64,000 bases of DNA from Psychrobacillus lasiicapitis (lineage in GTDB: Bacteria; Bacillota; Bacilli; Bacillales_A; Planococcaceae), in contig NZ_VDGH01000011.1 in the NCBI RefSeq assembly GCF_006861795.1, positions 114,248 to 178,247 of the forward strand, read 5' to 3'. Shown in pieces: positions 45,427 to 59,680 of the stretch. A program made the position numbers and the translations under genes. Position 1 is the stretch's first letter, and every line of letters begins with the position of its first letter. The notes under the pieces are model-generated. The model saw only the letters and a program-made list of their open reading frames with translations. It made no database searches and was not told where the DNA came from.

Positions 45427-46290
45427 TTACTCTTCATCAAATCTTGCTTTAGAAAAACCTCGTCCTAGTATTTCAGATGCATTTAAGAAAATAACAAAGG
45501 AAGTAGGCTCTTTTTCTAAAAGGAGTTTCTTAAAATAAACTGCCTCCGATTGTTCCACTACGCACAAAATCATTGTTTTCTCTTCGTTTGAATAGCCTCC
45601 TAATGTCTTGATCTTAGTTAATCCACGGTTAATCTCTTCCTTGATAATCGTTTGAATTTCCTCTTCTTTATCTGTAATAATGAGTACTAATTTAGTCGTA
45701 GATGATTGTAATTGTACAAAATCGATAACTTTACTTGAGACATATATCGAGATCATCGCATATAGAGCCAACTCAAAATTAAAAACTAATGCAGAGGTAA
45801 TAACAACTAATCCGTCTACTAGCAGTTGAGAGAACCCACTTGAAATACCTGTAAACTTCTTTAGTATCTGTGCAATTAAAGCCGTACCACCAGTGGATCC
45901 ATTTCCTCGGTAAACAATCCCCAGGCCTACCCCTAGCATAATACCACCATAGATGGCACCTAAAAGCGGATTATCTACCATTAGCTTAATATCAGCAGTC
46001 AACCAAATGACCAATGGAACAAATATTGTTCCAACAAGGGTTTTTAAACTGAATTCCTTCCCTACAATAATTATTGCTAAGAACAATAACGGAATATTGA
46101 TTAGCCATTGTACGTATGCAGGATTATATTGAAAAAGCTCGTAAAGAATCGTACTAATTCCCGAAACCCCACCTGCTGCGAGCTTTGATGGTAATAGGAA
46201 GATATTATAAGAAAGACCGACAAGTGCCGCTCCAATCATAATTTGAATATACTCCATAATAGATGTTTTTTTACTATTAATTCTAACCAT
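45427..46290 (-). CDS. YitT family membrane protein (DUF2179)
   Basis: A 287-residue protein with five to six N-terminal helices (about 15-200) carrying the GGVSGISTILY and YRGNGSTGGTALIAQI motifs. A C-terminal DUF2179 domain of the cytosolic alpha/beta type follows (about 215-275). Several YitT paralogues occur in each Bacillus genome and no transported substrate is established. It is followed by the YjjG-type nucleotidase gene. Confidence 0.88.
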   Translation of the reverse strand: MVRINSKKTSIMEYIQIMIGAALVGLSYNIFLLPSKLAAGGVSGISTILYELFQYNPAYVQWLINIPLLFLAIIIVGKEFSLKTLVGTIFVPLVIWLTADIKLMVDNPLLGAIYGGIMLGVGLGIVYRGNGSTGGTALIAQILKKFTGISSGFSQLLVDGLVVITSALVFNFELALYAMISIYVSSKVIDFVQLQSSTTKLVLIITDKEEEIQTIIKEEINRGLTKIKTLGGYSNEEKTMILCVVEQSEAVYFKKLLLEKEPTSFVIFLNASEILGRGFSKARFDEE

Positions 46291-46392
46291 ATCACTTTTT
46301 CTCCCTTTTTTTGTTTAAATGCTTAATCATTCTAACAAAATTTGACGAATAGTTTAATTATATTTTATATTTATTTTCCATAAACACGAAAA

Positions 46393-46413
46393 AACCCCGG
46401 TTGCCCGAGGTTT
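46393..46413 (-). terminator. Terminator of the cydABS operon
   Basis: AACCCCGG pairs with CCGAGGTT (one mismatch), with T residues following on the minus strand, right after the cydS stop. Confidence 0.7.
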
Positions 46414-46418
46414 AAATA

Positions 46419-46523
46419 TTATTTCTCCCTGACTGCTCCATCTCTCAAAGCAGCCCAAAATGCTACAACAATTGCTGCAATCAGAACAATAAAAGGTGCG
46501 TAAAAGATTAAAAAGTCTGTCAT
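46419..46523 (-). CDS. cydS: Cytochrome bd oxidase small subunit CydS
   Basis: A 34-residue single-helix protein, MTDFLIFYAPFIVLIAA followed by VVAFWAALRDG and a basic tail. It agrees closely with the CydS subunit seen in the Geobacillus bd oxidase structure (MQTFLIMYAP start, AFWVGLKD end). ATG 46523 has AAGGAGGA upstream and lies 11 nt after the cydB stop. CydS stabilises the haem arrangement in CydA. It is too short for routine gene calling, and the longer 68-aa ORF in another frame here is not real. Confidence 0.88.
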   Translation of the reverse strand: MTDFLIFYAPFIVLIAAIVVAFWAALRDGAVREK

Positions 46524-46534
46524 ACTGCTCCTCC

Positions 46535-47560
46535 TTAAGCGTGATTGTCTTTTTTACCACGAACGTAGTCCTTATTGAATAAAAACAAGCGTAACAACAA
46601 ATAGAGTGACGGTATTAATAATGCAAGCCCCGCGATAAATGCAATGATAAGCGCGATCGCCATCGCTTCATTCGTAAAACTATCGTAAATCGTTAAGTAT
46701 GGATACAGTAAATACGGACGATGGGCAAAACCGTAAGCAAAAAATGCAACGAAAAATTGACCAACTAACAGTCCAAAAGAAAGTCCATAGCTTCTTCTTT
46801 TCACTAAAAGCCAAACCGTTCCTAGATACAATAAAAACGATAATCCGAACGCCCACCAAATATCCATCATATTGTTATAATGCGCTTGATTGTGCGTGCG
46901 TAGCTCTACCATAATCCCAGCTGCAGTTATGATCGTTGGCAATGCCCAAATGAGCGCATATTTTCGCATAAGATTTGTTGCTTCTAAATCTCCAGCCCTA
47001 TTTGCATACCATGTTAAAAATACAGCCGAAATATAAAGTACGGCGGAAAGGCTAAGCACAACGATTGCCCAAGTTAATGGACTCGTAAATAATGCATAAT
47101 AATCGAGTGATGGAGAACCATCCACCATTTCGATAAAGCCACCTTCAGAAATCGTCAGTACAATCGACAATGCTGCTGGTATAAACAGCCCTGCTAACCC
47201 GTACATAAACGAATAGCCCTTATGTCCTCTTGAGCCATAAGTCTCAAACGCATAATATGATCCCCGAATCGCAAGTAAAATAATTGCGATACTTGCCGGT
47301 ACAAGTAATGTCGTTCCATAATAAAACGCTGTCTTTGGAAAAAATCCAATGATCCCTACAAAGAAAAATACGAGAAACACATTCGTTACTTCCCAAACTG
47401 GCGATAAATAACGTTGAATCACATTCGTCAAAATATGTTGCCTTCCTGTAAGCAAACTATATGCATTAAAGAAGCCTGCTCCAAAATCGATAGATGCTAC
47501 AATCAAGTAACCAAACAAAAACGTCCAAAGCACTGTAACTCCAATAATTTCTAACGTCAT
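46535..47560 (-). CDS. cydB: Cytochrome bd ubiquinol/menaquinol oxidase subunit II
   Basis: A 341-residue membrane protein with about eight helices. It shows CydB-type segments FGYLIVASIDFGAGFFNAY at the N-terminus and WEVTNVFLVFFFVGIIGFFP. It overlaps cydA by 4 nt (ATGA), so translation is coupled. With CydA and CydS it forms the terminal oxidase that reduces oxygen at high affinity. The B. subtilis counterpart by sequence type is YthB. Confidence 0.92.
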   Translation of the reverse strand: MTLEIIGVTVLWTFLFGYLIVASIDFGAGFFNAYSLLTGRQHILTNVIQRYLSPVWEVTNVFLVFFFVGIIGFFPKTAFYYGTTLLVPASIAIILLAIRGSYYAFETYGSRGHKGYSFMYGLAGLFIPAALSIVLTISEGGFIEMVDGSPSLDYYALFTSPLTWAIVVLSLSAVLYISAVFLTWYANRAGDLEATNLMRKYALIWALPTIITAAGIMVELRTHNQAHYNNMMDIWWAFGLSFLLYLGTVWLLVKRRSYGLSFGLLVGQFFVAFFAYGFAHRPYLLYPYLTIYDSFTNEAMAIALIIAFIAGLALLIPSLYLLLRLFLFNKDYVRGKKDNHA

Positions 47561-48903
47561 GAGATGTCAGCCCCCTTTGTAGCATGACGATCTTCTAATT
47601 CTTGTTCCACTGGGTTTCTTCTAAACATCCGAGTTAGTACAACAATACTTCCAACTCCAAGTACTAAATAGAGCCCTGAAAATAAAATTAACATCGTATC
47701 CACATGTCCGCTTGTTGTTGCGGCATCTTCGACACGCATCAAGCCTCTAAGAATCCACGGTTGTCTACCTACTTCCGCAAGCCACCAGCCCGCTTCAATT
47801 GCTAAAATAGACAGTGGTCCTCCTAAAACAATCAACCATCGGAACAGCTTCGATTGAACCATTTTCCATCGCATTTGTACACCTAACCAATAGACGAGTG
47901 AAAGTAACGTCATCCACACTCCAATCGTAACCATAATATCGAACAAATAATGGATGTATAATGGTGGAATTTCATCTTCTGGAAACTGATCCAATCCAAT
48001 TACTTCAGCAGTAGGATTGAAATGGGCAAGAATACTTAAAGCAAATGGAATTTTAATCGCATACTTCACTTCGCCATTATCTAATACACCGTACAATATA
48101 AGCGGTGCATTTTCTTCCGTTTCAAAATGCCATTCGGCAGCAGCAAGTTTTTCTGGTTGATACTCCGCCAAATACTTTCCGGAAAAGTCGCCAATAATTG
48201 CAGCGGCAATGGAAAATACAAGTCCGACCTTCATCGTCAGAAAAAGTGCTTTCTTATGGTATATATGATTCGAGCCTTTCAATAATCGGAATGCGGCAAT
48301 TGCAGCTAATACAAAAGCAGCTGTCATATATGCTGTTACAACAACATGGGCAACTTTTGTAGGCATTGCCGGATTGAACATGGCGAGTAAAGGATTGATG
48401 TTCACTAGCTCCCCATTTAGTACGTCAAAGCCTTGTGGAGCATTCATAAATGCATTCACAATTGTTATAAATACAGCAGACGCAGATGCACCAATAGCTA
48501 CTGGAATAAGTAAAAGCAAATGCTTTTTCTGATTCTCAAAGCGATCCCATGTGTACAAGTAAATGCCTAAGAATATTGCTTCAAAAAAGAACGCAAACGT
48601 TTCCAAAAAAAGTGGAAGCGCAATAACATTTCCTGCTAGCTCCATAAAATTCGGCCAAAGTAATGATAGCTGCATTCCTATAGCAGTCCCAGTCACTACT
48701 CCAACCGCAACCGTTATAACGAAACCTCTTGCCCAGCGTCTGGCGAGCAATATATAGTGCTCATCGTTCTTTCTAATCCCAACCCATTGAGCAATCATGA
48801 TCATGAGGGGAACTCCAACACCAATAGTTGCGTAAATAATATGAAAAGATAAGGTCAACTCGGTTAACACTCGACTATAAAATACGGCTTCTTCATTTCC
48901 CAT
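47557..48903 (-). CDS. cydA: Cytochrome bd oxidase subunit I
   Basis: A 448-residue haem-carrying subunit. Features are the N-terminal FYSRVLTELTLSFHIIYATIGVG with the haem b595 His, the GxQ-type IGMQLSLLWPNF and the FAFFFEAIFLGIYLY segment. A short Q-loop (about 240-290) places it with the Bacillus/Geobacillus (YthA) type. It oxidises menaquinol and reduces oxygen. TAAGGAGGG of the preceding tiny ORF's stop doubles as its ribosome binding site. Confidence 0.93.
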   Translation of the reverse strand: MGNEEAVFYSRVLTELTLSFHIIYATIGVGVPLMIMIAQWVGIRKNDEHYILLARRWARGFVITVAVGVVTGTAIGMQLSLLWPNFMELAGNVIALPLFLETFAFFFEAIFLGIYLYTWDRFENQKKHLLLLIPVAIGASASAVFITIVNAFMNAPQGFDVLNGELVNINPLLAMFNPAMPTKVAHVVVTAYMTAAFVLAAIAAFRLLKGSNHIYHKKALFLTMKVGLVFSIAAAIIGDFSGKYLAEYQPEKLAAAEWHFETEENAPLILYGVLDNGEVKYAIKIPFALSILAHFNPTAEVIGLDQFPEDEIPPLYIHYLFDIMVTIGVWMTLLSLVYWLGVQMRWKMVQSKLFRWLIVLGGPLSILAIEAGWWLAEVGRQPWILRGLMRVEDAATTSGHVDTMLILFSGLYLVLGVGSIVVLTRMFRRNPVEQELEDRHATKGADIS

Positions 48904-48915
48904 ACGTTTCCCTCC

Positions 48916-49011
48916 TTAGCTACCGAAAATTCTCCCTACAACTGATAGCGCCATGATGCCTGCAACAATAAAAGCGAGCCATATCAAATACTTTTCTTGT
49001 TTTTTATACAT
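48916..49011 (-). CDS. Tiny membrane protein upstream of cydA (31 aa)
   Basis: ATG 49011 has GGGAG 8 nt upstream and opens MYKKQEKYLIWLAFIVAGI..., a single hydrophobic helix with a basic N-terminus, ending ...VGRIFGS. The stop codon overlaps the SD of cydA, which suggests translational coupling. Size, topology and position fit an accessory small subunit or assembly peptide of the oxidase, distinct from CydS at the other end of the operon. No family name is known to me. Confidence 0.6.
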   Translation of the reverse strand: MYKKQEKYLIWLAFIVAGIMALSVVGRIFGS

Positions 49012-49093
49012 GCACATCACTCCCTTCGCTCTATTTTACCCCTAATTCAGACAGTTCTAACATCGTCATCCGAAAAAAACAGAAGTAAAAAAA

Positions 49094-49119
49094 CCCAGCA
49101 ATCTGTATAGAATGCTGGG
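49094..49119 (-). terminator. Terminator of dgkB
   Basis: CCCAGCA/TGCTGGG stem followed by seven T residues on the minus strand, just past the dgkB stop. Confidence 0.85.
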
Positions 49120-49126
49120 CCTAGTT

Positions 49127-50041
49127 TTAAGGTCTGTCTTGTTCGCGAATTTCATCTATCGGTACAAAAACCTCAATGTGTCTATATAAATTTTGGAATG
49201 TGGCTGGAATGTTGCCTCCATACTCACCATCTAAATTAAGAAGTACTTTTTCATCTGAAGTTACTTTTATTTGTTTCGCCTTTTTGTAAATAACATGTGG
49301 ATCCTCTAAATGATCTCCACGAATCGCAAGTGATGCTAAACGGATAAACTCAGCCATATTAACTTTTTTCAAAATTAATAAAGAAAATTGCCCATCATTC
49401 ACACTGGAGTTGGGAGCAAGTTTTTCAAACCCACCAACGGAATTCGTGAGTCCTACTAAAAACATCATCACTTCATCTTCAAATACTTTATCGTCATATT
49501 CAATCCGAACCTTTGTCGCATTGATCGATGGAAGCATCTCTATACCTTTTAAATAATATGCCAGTTGTCCAAGCACTGTTTTTAGTTTACTCGGCACTTC
49601 ATACGTTAGTTCGGTAATGCGACCTCCGCCAGCAATATTTATAAAATATCGTTCATTATTCACAAGTCCTACATCTACAGGAATCGAATCGCCCTTTACA
49701 ATGATTTCCACCGCTTTTTGAATATCTCTTGGAATATGCAAGGCTCTTGCAAAATCATTCGTCGTCCCCATAGGAATGAGACCGATTTTAGGGCGTTTTT
49801 CAAATTCACTAACACCCGCTACCACTTCATTTAGTGTGCCATCTCCACCAGCCGCAATGATTAGGTCAAAATTATTTTCTACTGCTTTTTTAGCGGCGGA
49901 AGTTGCGTCTCCTTCTCCAGTAGTGGCATGGCAAGATGTTTCATAACCTGCAATTTCTAAAGCTTCTAATACCTCGGGCAAGTTTTTCTTGAAAATTTCT
50001 CTCCCTGAAGTAGGATTATAAATGATTCGTGCACGTTTCAT
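49127..50041 (-). CDS. dgkB: Diacylglycerol kinase DgkB
   Basis: A 304-residue soluble lipid kinase of the DAGK_cat family with RIIYNPTSGRE at the N-terminus and the ATP-binding GGDGTLNEVVAG (about 65-76). The C-terminal LNLDGEYGG region completes the fold. DgkB phosphorylates diacylglycerol released when LtaS consumes phosphatidylglycerol, recycling it to phosphatidic acid, so it works with the ltaS product encoded 10 kb away. In B. subtilis (yerQ) it also lies downstream of gatCAB. Confidence 0.93.
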   Translation of the reverse strand: MKRARIIYNPTSGREIFKKNLPEVLEALEIAGYETSCHATTGEGDATSAAKKAVENNFDLIIAAGGDGTLNEVVAGVSEFEKRPKIGLIPMGTTNDFARALHIPRDIQKAVEIIVKGDSIPVDVGLVNNERYFINIAGGGRITELTYEVPSKLKTVLGQLAYYLKGIEMLPSINATKVRIEYDDKVFEDEVMMFLVGLTNSVGGFEKLAPNSSVNDGQFSLLILKKVNMAEFIRLASLAIRGDHLEDPHVIYKKAKQIKVTSDEKVLLNLDGEYGGNIPATFQNLYRHIEVFVPIDEIREQDRP

Positions 50042-50119
50042 AATTTTTTCCTCTCTGCTTCACAATTCTTCCCGTCATATAGACTTCTTTTCTGAAGAAA
50101 AGGTTTCATTGCATTACTA

Positions 50120-50150
50120 AAAGAGCCGACTTATGCCGGCCCCGCTCTTT
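50120..50150 (-). terminator. Terminator after the thioredoxin-family gene
   Basis: AAAGAGC pairs with GCTCTTT around a GC-rich inner stem. It lies between the stop at 50162 and dgkB. Confidence 0.65.
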
Positions 50151-50161
50151 AGTTTGTTTTC

Positions 50162-50725
50162 TTATTTTTGAAGTGCTTGCAACCAGTTATTACGTATGTC
50201 TTCATAAACTGCTAAGTGGAAATCTTTATTGTCTGTAAACTCTTTACTCATTTGAGTATAGAACGCTTTTTGTACTTCTTCAAATGTCGGGTCTTCCTTA
50301 TCAGGAAACTTTGCTCTACCTTCCATAACAAATTGTTGCACTTTTTCGGCACGAGGCCCCCATTTAGAAATAACTTCACCGTCACTATTTAACAATAAAT
50401 AAACAGGAATAGAGCGTCCACCATTGGTTAAATATTGATCCATCAACTCAAGGTTTTCATCGCGGTATACAGCGCGCACATCAAGGCTAGCCGCCTCGGC
50501 AATTCGACGAACTATTGCATTATTCATCATTGCATCCCCACACCAGTCTTCTGTAATAGCAAGAACATGTGGTGCTTTTTCTTTTAATAATTCGATAAAT
50601 TCATCATCCGCAGGCACTTCGAATTGTTCATAAATGCTAAAGGATTCTTCTTTTTTTGTTGTCATATCATCCATATATTGTGTAAGTGGTTTTGCATTTT
50701 CAAAGTATTGTTGTTCAGTAGGCAT
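50162..50725 (-). CDS. Thioredoxin-fold family protein without CxxC
   Basis: A 187-residue soluble protein. The central part has the thioredoxin fold: ITEDWCGDAMMNN in the active-site position, then VRAVYRDEN and the cis-proline GGRSIPVYLLL. The usual second cysteine is replaced (WCGDA instead of WCGPC), so it has one active-site Cys. This is known for a subgroup annotated only as thioredoxin family. A single gene ahead of dgkB; the redox or other role is unknown. Confidence 0.8.
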   Translation of the reverse strand: MPTEQQYFENAKPLTQYMDDMTTKKEESFSIYEQFEVPADDEFIELLKEKAPHVLAITEDWCGDAMMNNAIVRRIAEAASLDVRAVYRDENLELMDQYLTNGGRSIPVYLLLNSDGEVISKWGPRAEKVQQFVMEGRAKFPDKEDPTFEEVQKAFYTQMSKEFTDNKDFHLAVYEDIRNNWLQALQK

Positions 50726-50886
50726 TCAAAATGACCCCCTTTTTACTTTAGTATACTTCGTTCTAATACCTTATTCAAATAAGTTGGCTAAGAAGATTTA
50801 GGGTTAGAGCTTGTTATATAGAAATAGTTTAAAGTCATTGGTTTCACAAGCGAAATTAAATTATAGCAGGCATTTGTCGGAAAATA

Positions 50887-50914
50887 AAAAGATGACCCCG
50901 AAGAGTCATCTTTT
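50887..50914 (-). terminator. Terminator of gatCAB
   Basis: AAAAGATGAC (50887-50896) pairs with GTCATCTTTT (50905-50914), followed by T-rich DNA on the minus strand. Confidence 0.85.
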
Positions 50915-50917
50915 CAT

Positions 50918-52345
50918 TTATCTTTTCACGATTTCTTCGTTCAAGATTTTATTAACAAGCGGTGGGTTCGCTTGTCCTTTTGTTGCTTTCATAATTTGAC
51001 CAACTAAGAAGCCAATTGCACGGTCTTTCCCGTTTTTAAAGTCTTCAATCGATTGTGGATTTGCATCTAGTGTTGTGGTAACAATTTCACGAAGAGCACC
51101 TTCGTCTGAGATTTGTACCAAGCCTTTTGCTTTTACAACTTCAGCAGCATCTCCACCGTTATCTGCAAGCTCTTTAAATACTTTTTTCGCGATTTTCGAT
51201 GAAATCGTTCCATCGGAAATTAGTTTAATCATACCAGCAAGATTAGCTGGTGTAAGCTTGATGTCTTTCAATTCTTTTTGATCCGCATTTAAGTATGCAG
51301 AAACTTCACCCATCAACCAGTTCGAAGCAAGCTTCACATCTGCTCCAAGAGCTATTGTTTCTTCAAAGAAATCGGACATTTCTTTTGTTAATGTCAATAC
51401 CATTGCGTCATAAGCTGGAAGTCCAAGATCTTCGATGTAACGTTTTTTACGAGCATCTGGAAGTTCTGGGATTTCCGCACGTACACGCTCCAGCCACGCA
51501 TCGTCAATAACGATGTCTACTAAATCCGGCTCTGGGAAGTAACGATAGTCATCTGTTCCTTCTTTGACACGCATCAGAATTGTTTTACCTGTTTTCTCAT
51601 CGAAACGACGAGTCTCTTGTTCAATTATTCCACCAGAAGAAAGTACTTCTGCTTGGCGAATCTCTTCGTGTTCTAAACCTTTACGCACGAAGCTGAAAGA
51701 GTTCAAGTTTTTTAGTTCTGCTTTTGTACCAAATTCTTCTTGACCATATGGACGTAAAGAAATATTCGCATCACAGCGTAGTGATCCTTCTTCCATTTTA
51801 CAGTCGGAAACTTCTGTGTACTGGATAATAGATTTTAGTTTTTCAAGGTATGCATATGCTTCCTCAGGTGTACGAATATCTGGCTCCGATACGATCTCTA
51901 CTAGTGGAGTACCTTGGCGGTTAAAGTCTACTAGTGAATAACCATCCGCATGCGATAATTTACCTGCATCCTCTTCCATATGAAGACGAGTAATACCGAT
52001 ACGTTTTGTTTCTCCGTTTACTTCAATTTCAATCCAACCATTTTTACCAATTGGTTTATCAAATTGAGAGATTTGATATGCTTTTGGGTTATCTGGATAG
52101 AAATAGTTTTTACGGTCAAACTTTGTATGTTGTTCAATTTCCATATTTAATGCTAGTGCTGCACGCATAGCAAAATCTACTACGTTTTTGTTTACTACAG
52201 GAAGTACACCAGGGTAACCAAGGTCAATTACTGTTGTATTTGTATTTGGTTCAGCTCCAAAGTGATTTGGTGCTGCTGAGAAGATTTTAGAGTTCGTTTT
52301 TAGCTCTACGTGTACTTCTAAACCAATAACTGTTTCAAAGTTCAT
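50918..52345 (-). CDS. gatB: Asp-tRNA(Asn)/Glu-tRNA(Gln) amidotransferase subunit B
   Basis: A 475-residue subunit that binds and phosphorylates the mischarged tRNA. It starts with [14 protein letters not shown] and contains the family signature [17 protein letters not shown]. The C-terminal GatB/YqeY tail (about 330-475) holds the tRNA. It is last in gatC-gatA-gatB, 1 nt after gatA, and ends at its own terminator. Length and order are as in B. subtilis. Confidence 0.96.
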   Translation of the reverse strand: MNFETVIGLEVHVELKTNSKIFSAAPNHFGAEPNTNTTVIDLGYPGVLPVVNKNVVDFAMRAALALNMEIEQHTKFDRKNYFYPDNPKAYQISQFDKPIGKNGWIEIEVNGETKRIGITRLHMEEDAGKLSHADGYSLVDFNRQGTPLVEIVSEPDIRTPEEAYAYLEKLKSIIQYTEVSDCKMEEGSLRCDANISLRPYGQEEFGTKAELKNLNSFSFVRKGLEHEEIRQAEVLSSGGIIEQETRRFDEKTGKTILMRVKEGTDDYRYFPEPDLVDIVIDDAWLERVRAEIPELPDARKKRYIEDLGLPAYDAMVLTLTKEMSDFFEETIALGADVKLASNWLMGEVSAYLNADQKELKDIKLTPANLAGMIKLISDGTISSKIAKKVFKELADNGGDAAEVVKAKGLVQISDEGALREIVTTTLDANPQSIEDFKNGKDRAIGFLVGQIMKATKGQANPPLVNKILNEEIVKR

Positions 52346-52346
52346 A

Positions 52347-53810
52347 TTATTTTACCTCCCAAATTTGAGGAGTTTGTTTATGGAAATCTGTCGCTTGCTC
52401 ATAAGCGTGAGCTACGCGATAAATCGTTGACTCGTCAAAATAATTACCGATAATTTGTAGTCCAAGAGGCATTCCATCTTCGAATCCACATGGGATTGAG
52501 ATCGCTGGCACACCTGCTAAGTTAATCGGAATAGTTAAAATGTCGTTTGCATACATCGTTAATGGATCTTCTACAATTTCACCAATTTTAAATGCTGGTG
52601 TTGGTGCAGTTGGTCCAATAATTACATCATAATCAGCTAGCACTTTATCATAATCTTCTTTGATCAGTGTGCGAACTTGCTGTGCTTTTTTGTAGTAAGC
52701 ATCGTAAGTTCCAGCACTTAAAGAATACGTTCCAAGCATGATACGACGTTTTACTTCGTTTCCAAATCCTTGTGCACGTGTCTCTTTATACAGATCCATT
52801 AAGTTTTCTACGTTTTCTGCTCGGAAACCATAACGGATTCCATCAAAACGTGAAAGGTTAGAAGATGCTTCAGAAGATGAAAGGATATAGTAAGTCGCTA
52901 AAGCATATTTAGAATGTGGTAATGAAACCTCTTCCCAAGTTGCTCCAAGTGATTCTAACACTTTCAATGCTTCCATAACAGACGCACGAGCAGCTTCGCC
53001 AACTCCTTCTCCTAAATATTCTTTAGGAACAGCGATACGTAAGCCTTTAATATCACCAGTTAAAGCGGCAGCAAAGTTAGGTACCTCTACATTCGCTGAA
53101 GTTGAATCCATTGGATCCACTCCTGAAATTGTTTCTAATAATAAAGCATTATCTTCTACGTTGCGTGTAATCGGACCAATTTGATCTAAGGAAGAAGCAA
53201 ATGCAACAAGACCTGAACGAGAAACACGACCGTATGTAGGCTTCATCCCAACAACTCCACAATACGCTGCTGGTTGGCGGATAGATCCACCAGTATCAGA
53301 ACCTAGTGAGAATGGTACTTCTCCTGCTGCTACTGCTGCTGCAGATGCACCTGAAGAACCCCCTGGAACTCTATCTAAAGACCATGGATTTTTTGTTGTT
53401 TTGTATGCTGAGTTTTCATTTGAAGATCCCATCGCAAATTCATCCATGTTCAGTTTCCCGATTGTAACCATCCCTGCTGCACGTAACTTTTTCACAACTG
53501 TTGCATCATAGATAGGATTGAATCCTTCTAATATTTTACTTGCACAAGTTGTTTCTAATCCTTCAGTTACGATATTGTCTTTTACCCCGATTGGCAAACC
53601 AAATAATGGCCCGCGCTCTTCAAAAGGTACTTGATCTAATTCCGCAGCAGTCGCTGTCGCTTTTTCTTTATTTAATGCTAAGAACGCTTCTACATCACCA
53701 TCTAGTTTTTCTACACGGTCAAAAGCTTCTTTTGTCAAATCGGCAATCGAAACTTCTTTGCTATGTATAAGTTCTTGTAATTCTTTCGCCGAACGTTCAA
53801 ATAACGTCAT
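52347..53810 (-). CDS. gatA: Asp-tRNA(Asn)/Glu-tRNA(Gln) amidotransferase subunit A
   Basis: A 487-residue amidase-signature enzyme that frees ammonia from glutamine for transamidation on tRNA. The Ser-cisSer-Lys centre is visible: Lys in GVKDNI, and [14 protein letters not shown] with [11 protein letters not shown]. The [14 protein letters not shown] segment is typical of GatA. It follows gatC by 21 nt and is 1 nt before gatB. Its presence indicates indirect Gln-tRNA synthesis, as in other Bacillales. Confidence 0.96.
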   Translation of the reverse strand: MTLFERSAKELQELIHSKEVSIADLTKEAFDRVEKLDGDVEAFLALNKEKATATAAELDQVPFEERGPLFGLPIGVKDNIVTEGLETTCASKILEGFNPIYDATVVKKLRAAGMVTIGKLNMDEFAMGSSNENSAYKTTKNPWSLDRVPGGSSGASAAAVAAGEVPFSLGSDTGGSIRQPAAYCGVVGMKPTYGRVSRSGLVAFASSLDQIGPITRNVEDNALLLETISGVDPMDSTSANVEVPNFAAALTGDIKGLRIAVPKEYLGEGVGEAARASVMEALKVLESLGATWEEVSLPHSKYALATYYILSSSEASSNLSRFDGIRYGFRAENVENLMDLYKETRAQGFGNEVKRRIMLGTYSLSAGTYDAYYKKAQQVRTLIKEDYDKVLADYDVIIGPTAPTPAFKIGEIVEDPLTMYANDILTIPINLAGVPAISIPCGFEDGMPLGLQIIGNYFDESTIYRVAHAYEQATDFHKQTPQIWEVK

Positions 53811-53831
53811 TAGTTTCCCTCCTTACAATGA

Positions 53832-54122
53832 TTAATCCATAATAGCTGGTACTTTTACTTGACCTGCTTCTTGTTCTTTTACATTTAACATCATCGTTTC
53901 ACGATCAAGTCCTTTAGTTGCCACATCTTCACGTAGAACATTTACTAAAGGTAGTACATGAGTAGTTGGTTCTACATTTGTTGTATCTAGTTCTTTTAGT
54001 TGTTCAGCAAATTCCGTAATCGCACCTAGTTGAAGCGCAAACTTTTCCGCTTCTTCCTCCGTAATTGCAAGACGTGCTAGATGTGCCACATGCTTTACTT
54101 CTTCTTTTGTTAATTCTGCCAT
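53832..54122 (-). CDS. gatC: Asp-tRNA(Asn)/Glu-tRNA(Gln) amidotransferase subunit C
   Basis: A 96-residue small subunit that wraps around GatA and GatB, with [20 protein letters not shown] at the N-terminus and the LREDVA segment. ATG 54122 is used since GGAGG lies upstream and the size equals B. subtilis GatC. The longer frame starts at a TTG without an SD. First gene of the gat operon; a small hairpin (54172-54191) separates it from camS. Confidence 0.95.
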   Translation of the reverse strand: MAELTKEEVKHVAHLARLAITEEEAEKFALQLGAITEFAEQLKELDTTNVEPTTHVLPLVNVLREDVATKGLDRETMMLNVKEQEAGQVKVPAIMD

Positions 54123-54215
54123 TTTCCACACCTCCGAATTCAATAACCATAGGCAATATCATATCATTTTTCACTCTGCTTGAACAGAGTGACACATTTT
54201 TATCGAGTAATCTAA

Positions 54216-55352
54216 TTATTGAGTGTATATATGCACAAACGGTTCTTCCTCACCAGGTTTCTTGATAAGTAATGCTTCTGCACCATTCAATGAATTTACT
54301 TGCACTTCTACATTCATCGAAGTATTAAAATGTTCTTTCACTAAACCTGCGAGATGTTGAGTAAAGCCAATTACCTCCGAAGTACCATAAAACTGAATGG
54401 GAATTGTAATCGTCCATTTTTGAAGCTGTTTGTCTTTAAAATAACCGGTTCCAATTACACCTGTATAATTGGAGAAATACGTTTCTACATCTTGTTTAAA
54501 GTTGCGGAAAATAGTATCTAAATCACGATAGTTTTCTTCTGAATTCGCTGTAGGGAATAATACATATTCTTCATCGATTGGTTTCCAGTCAGATACGTTC
54601 TTTCCAGCAGGAGCCGTACTATAAGTGAAATATGTTCCCGGCACAACCGCATTTCTACTATTTTGTTTAAAGAGGCCTACTACAATCGGTACGTCTTGTA
54701 ATCCTTCTATTTGACGCATGCGATTCACGACTTCTTCTGCAATCTTCTTCCCGTTTTCTTCTATTTGAGCTTGTGTTAATTGTTCCTCAAAAGTTGCCCC
54801 GTACGCTTCTTTTTGGTAATAATAAATCGAATTTAACGCAAGTCCTATAGAAATTCCCGCTAGCTTCACTGTATTCTCTTCTTTTACCAAATAGTTTTGC
54901 TCTACAATATGTGTTATATAAACAGGAGCTTTTTTTGCTTTCTCTTCTCCAGTAAGCCCTTCATCACTCGGATTTAAACCATCTTTTGTTTGATTACTTC
55001 TTGCTAACCAGCTTTCTAACGTTTTTCCCTTTAAATATTGTCCCTCTTGAAACAAATACTTATCTGGTGAAAACTCATTTTGAGATATTCGAAGTAGACC
55101 GGTCTCTACTTCTTTCACATCATACTTAGTTGCAAGATTTGATACAACCAATCCTCTACTTGCACTCTCTTCGTAAGGCAAGATTGTACGGTAGTAAGTT
55201 TCATCTAGTTGTAAACTTGGAATAATTACAGTTTTTTTAGCTTCTTCTTCCGTATTTTGAATAACTTCCGTTTCGGTCTTCGGAGAAGGAGTACAACCGG
55301 AAACGATTAGTAATAACACTAGTATCGTTATACCTATTAATTTTTTGTTCAT
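54216..55352 (-). CDS. camS: CamS family lipoprotein (YerH)
   Basis: A 378-residue exported lipoprotein with lipobox LIVSGC (Cys about 20) and the CamS domain through to the C-terminus. In staphylococci and enterococci the signal peptide of CamS-type lipoproteins yields a pheromone; whether this one does is unknown. The adjacent ligA-camS-gatCAB order is conserved with B. subtilis yerH. It follows ligA by 13 nt and is probably in its operon. Confidence 0.9.
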   Translation of the reverse strand: MNKKLIGITILVLLLIVSGCTPSPKTETEVIQNTEEEAKKTVIIPSLQLDETYYRTILPYEESASRGLVVSNLATKYDVKEVETGLLRISQNEFSPDKYLFQEGQYLKGKTLESWLARSNQTKDGLNPSDEGLTGEEKAKKAPVYITHIVEQNYLVKEENTVKLAGISIGLALNSIYYYQKEAYGATFEEQLTQAQIEENGKKIAEEVVNRMRQIEGLQDVPIVVGLFKQNSRNAVVPGTYFTYSTAPAGKNVSDWKPIDEEYVLFPTANSEENYRDLDTIFRNFKQDVETYFSNYTGVIGTGYFKDKQLQKWTITIPIQFYGTSEVIGFTQHLAGLVKEHFNTSMNVEVQVNSLNGAEALLIKKPGEEEPFVHIYTQ

Positions 55353-55365
55353 ATTTTGAACCCCT

Positions 55366-59620
<4,255 letters not shown>

Positions 59621-59680
59621 CATGCACTCCCTTTCAAGAACGTTTGTTCTAATTATATAGTTCATCTCTTTTATATTCAA

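Noticed and set aside
46354..46560. 68-codon ORF after cydB
   Set aside because: It overlaps the end of cydB and the real cydS in another frame; the cysteine-rich text is an artefact.
54172..54191. Hairpin CACTCTG/CAGAGTG between camS and gatC as a terminator
   Set aside because: The stem is short and no T run follows on the minus strand, so termination is doubtful.
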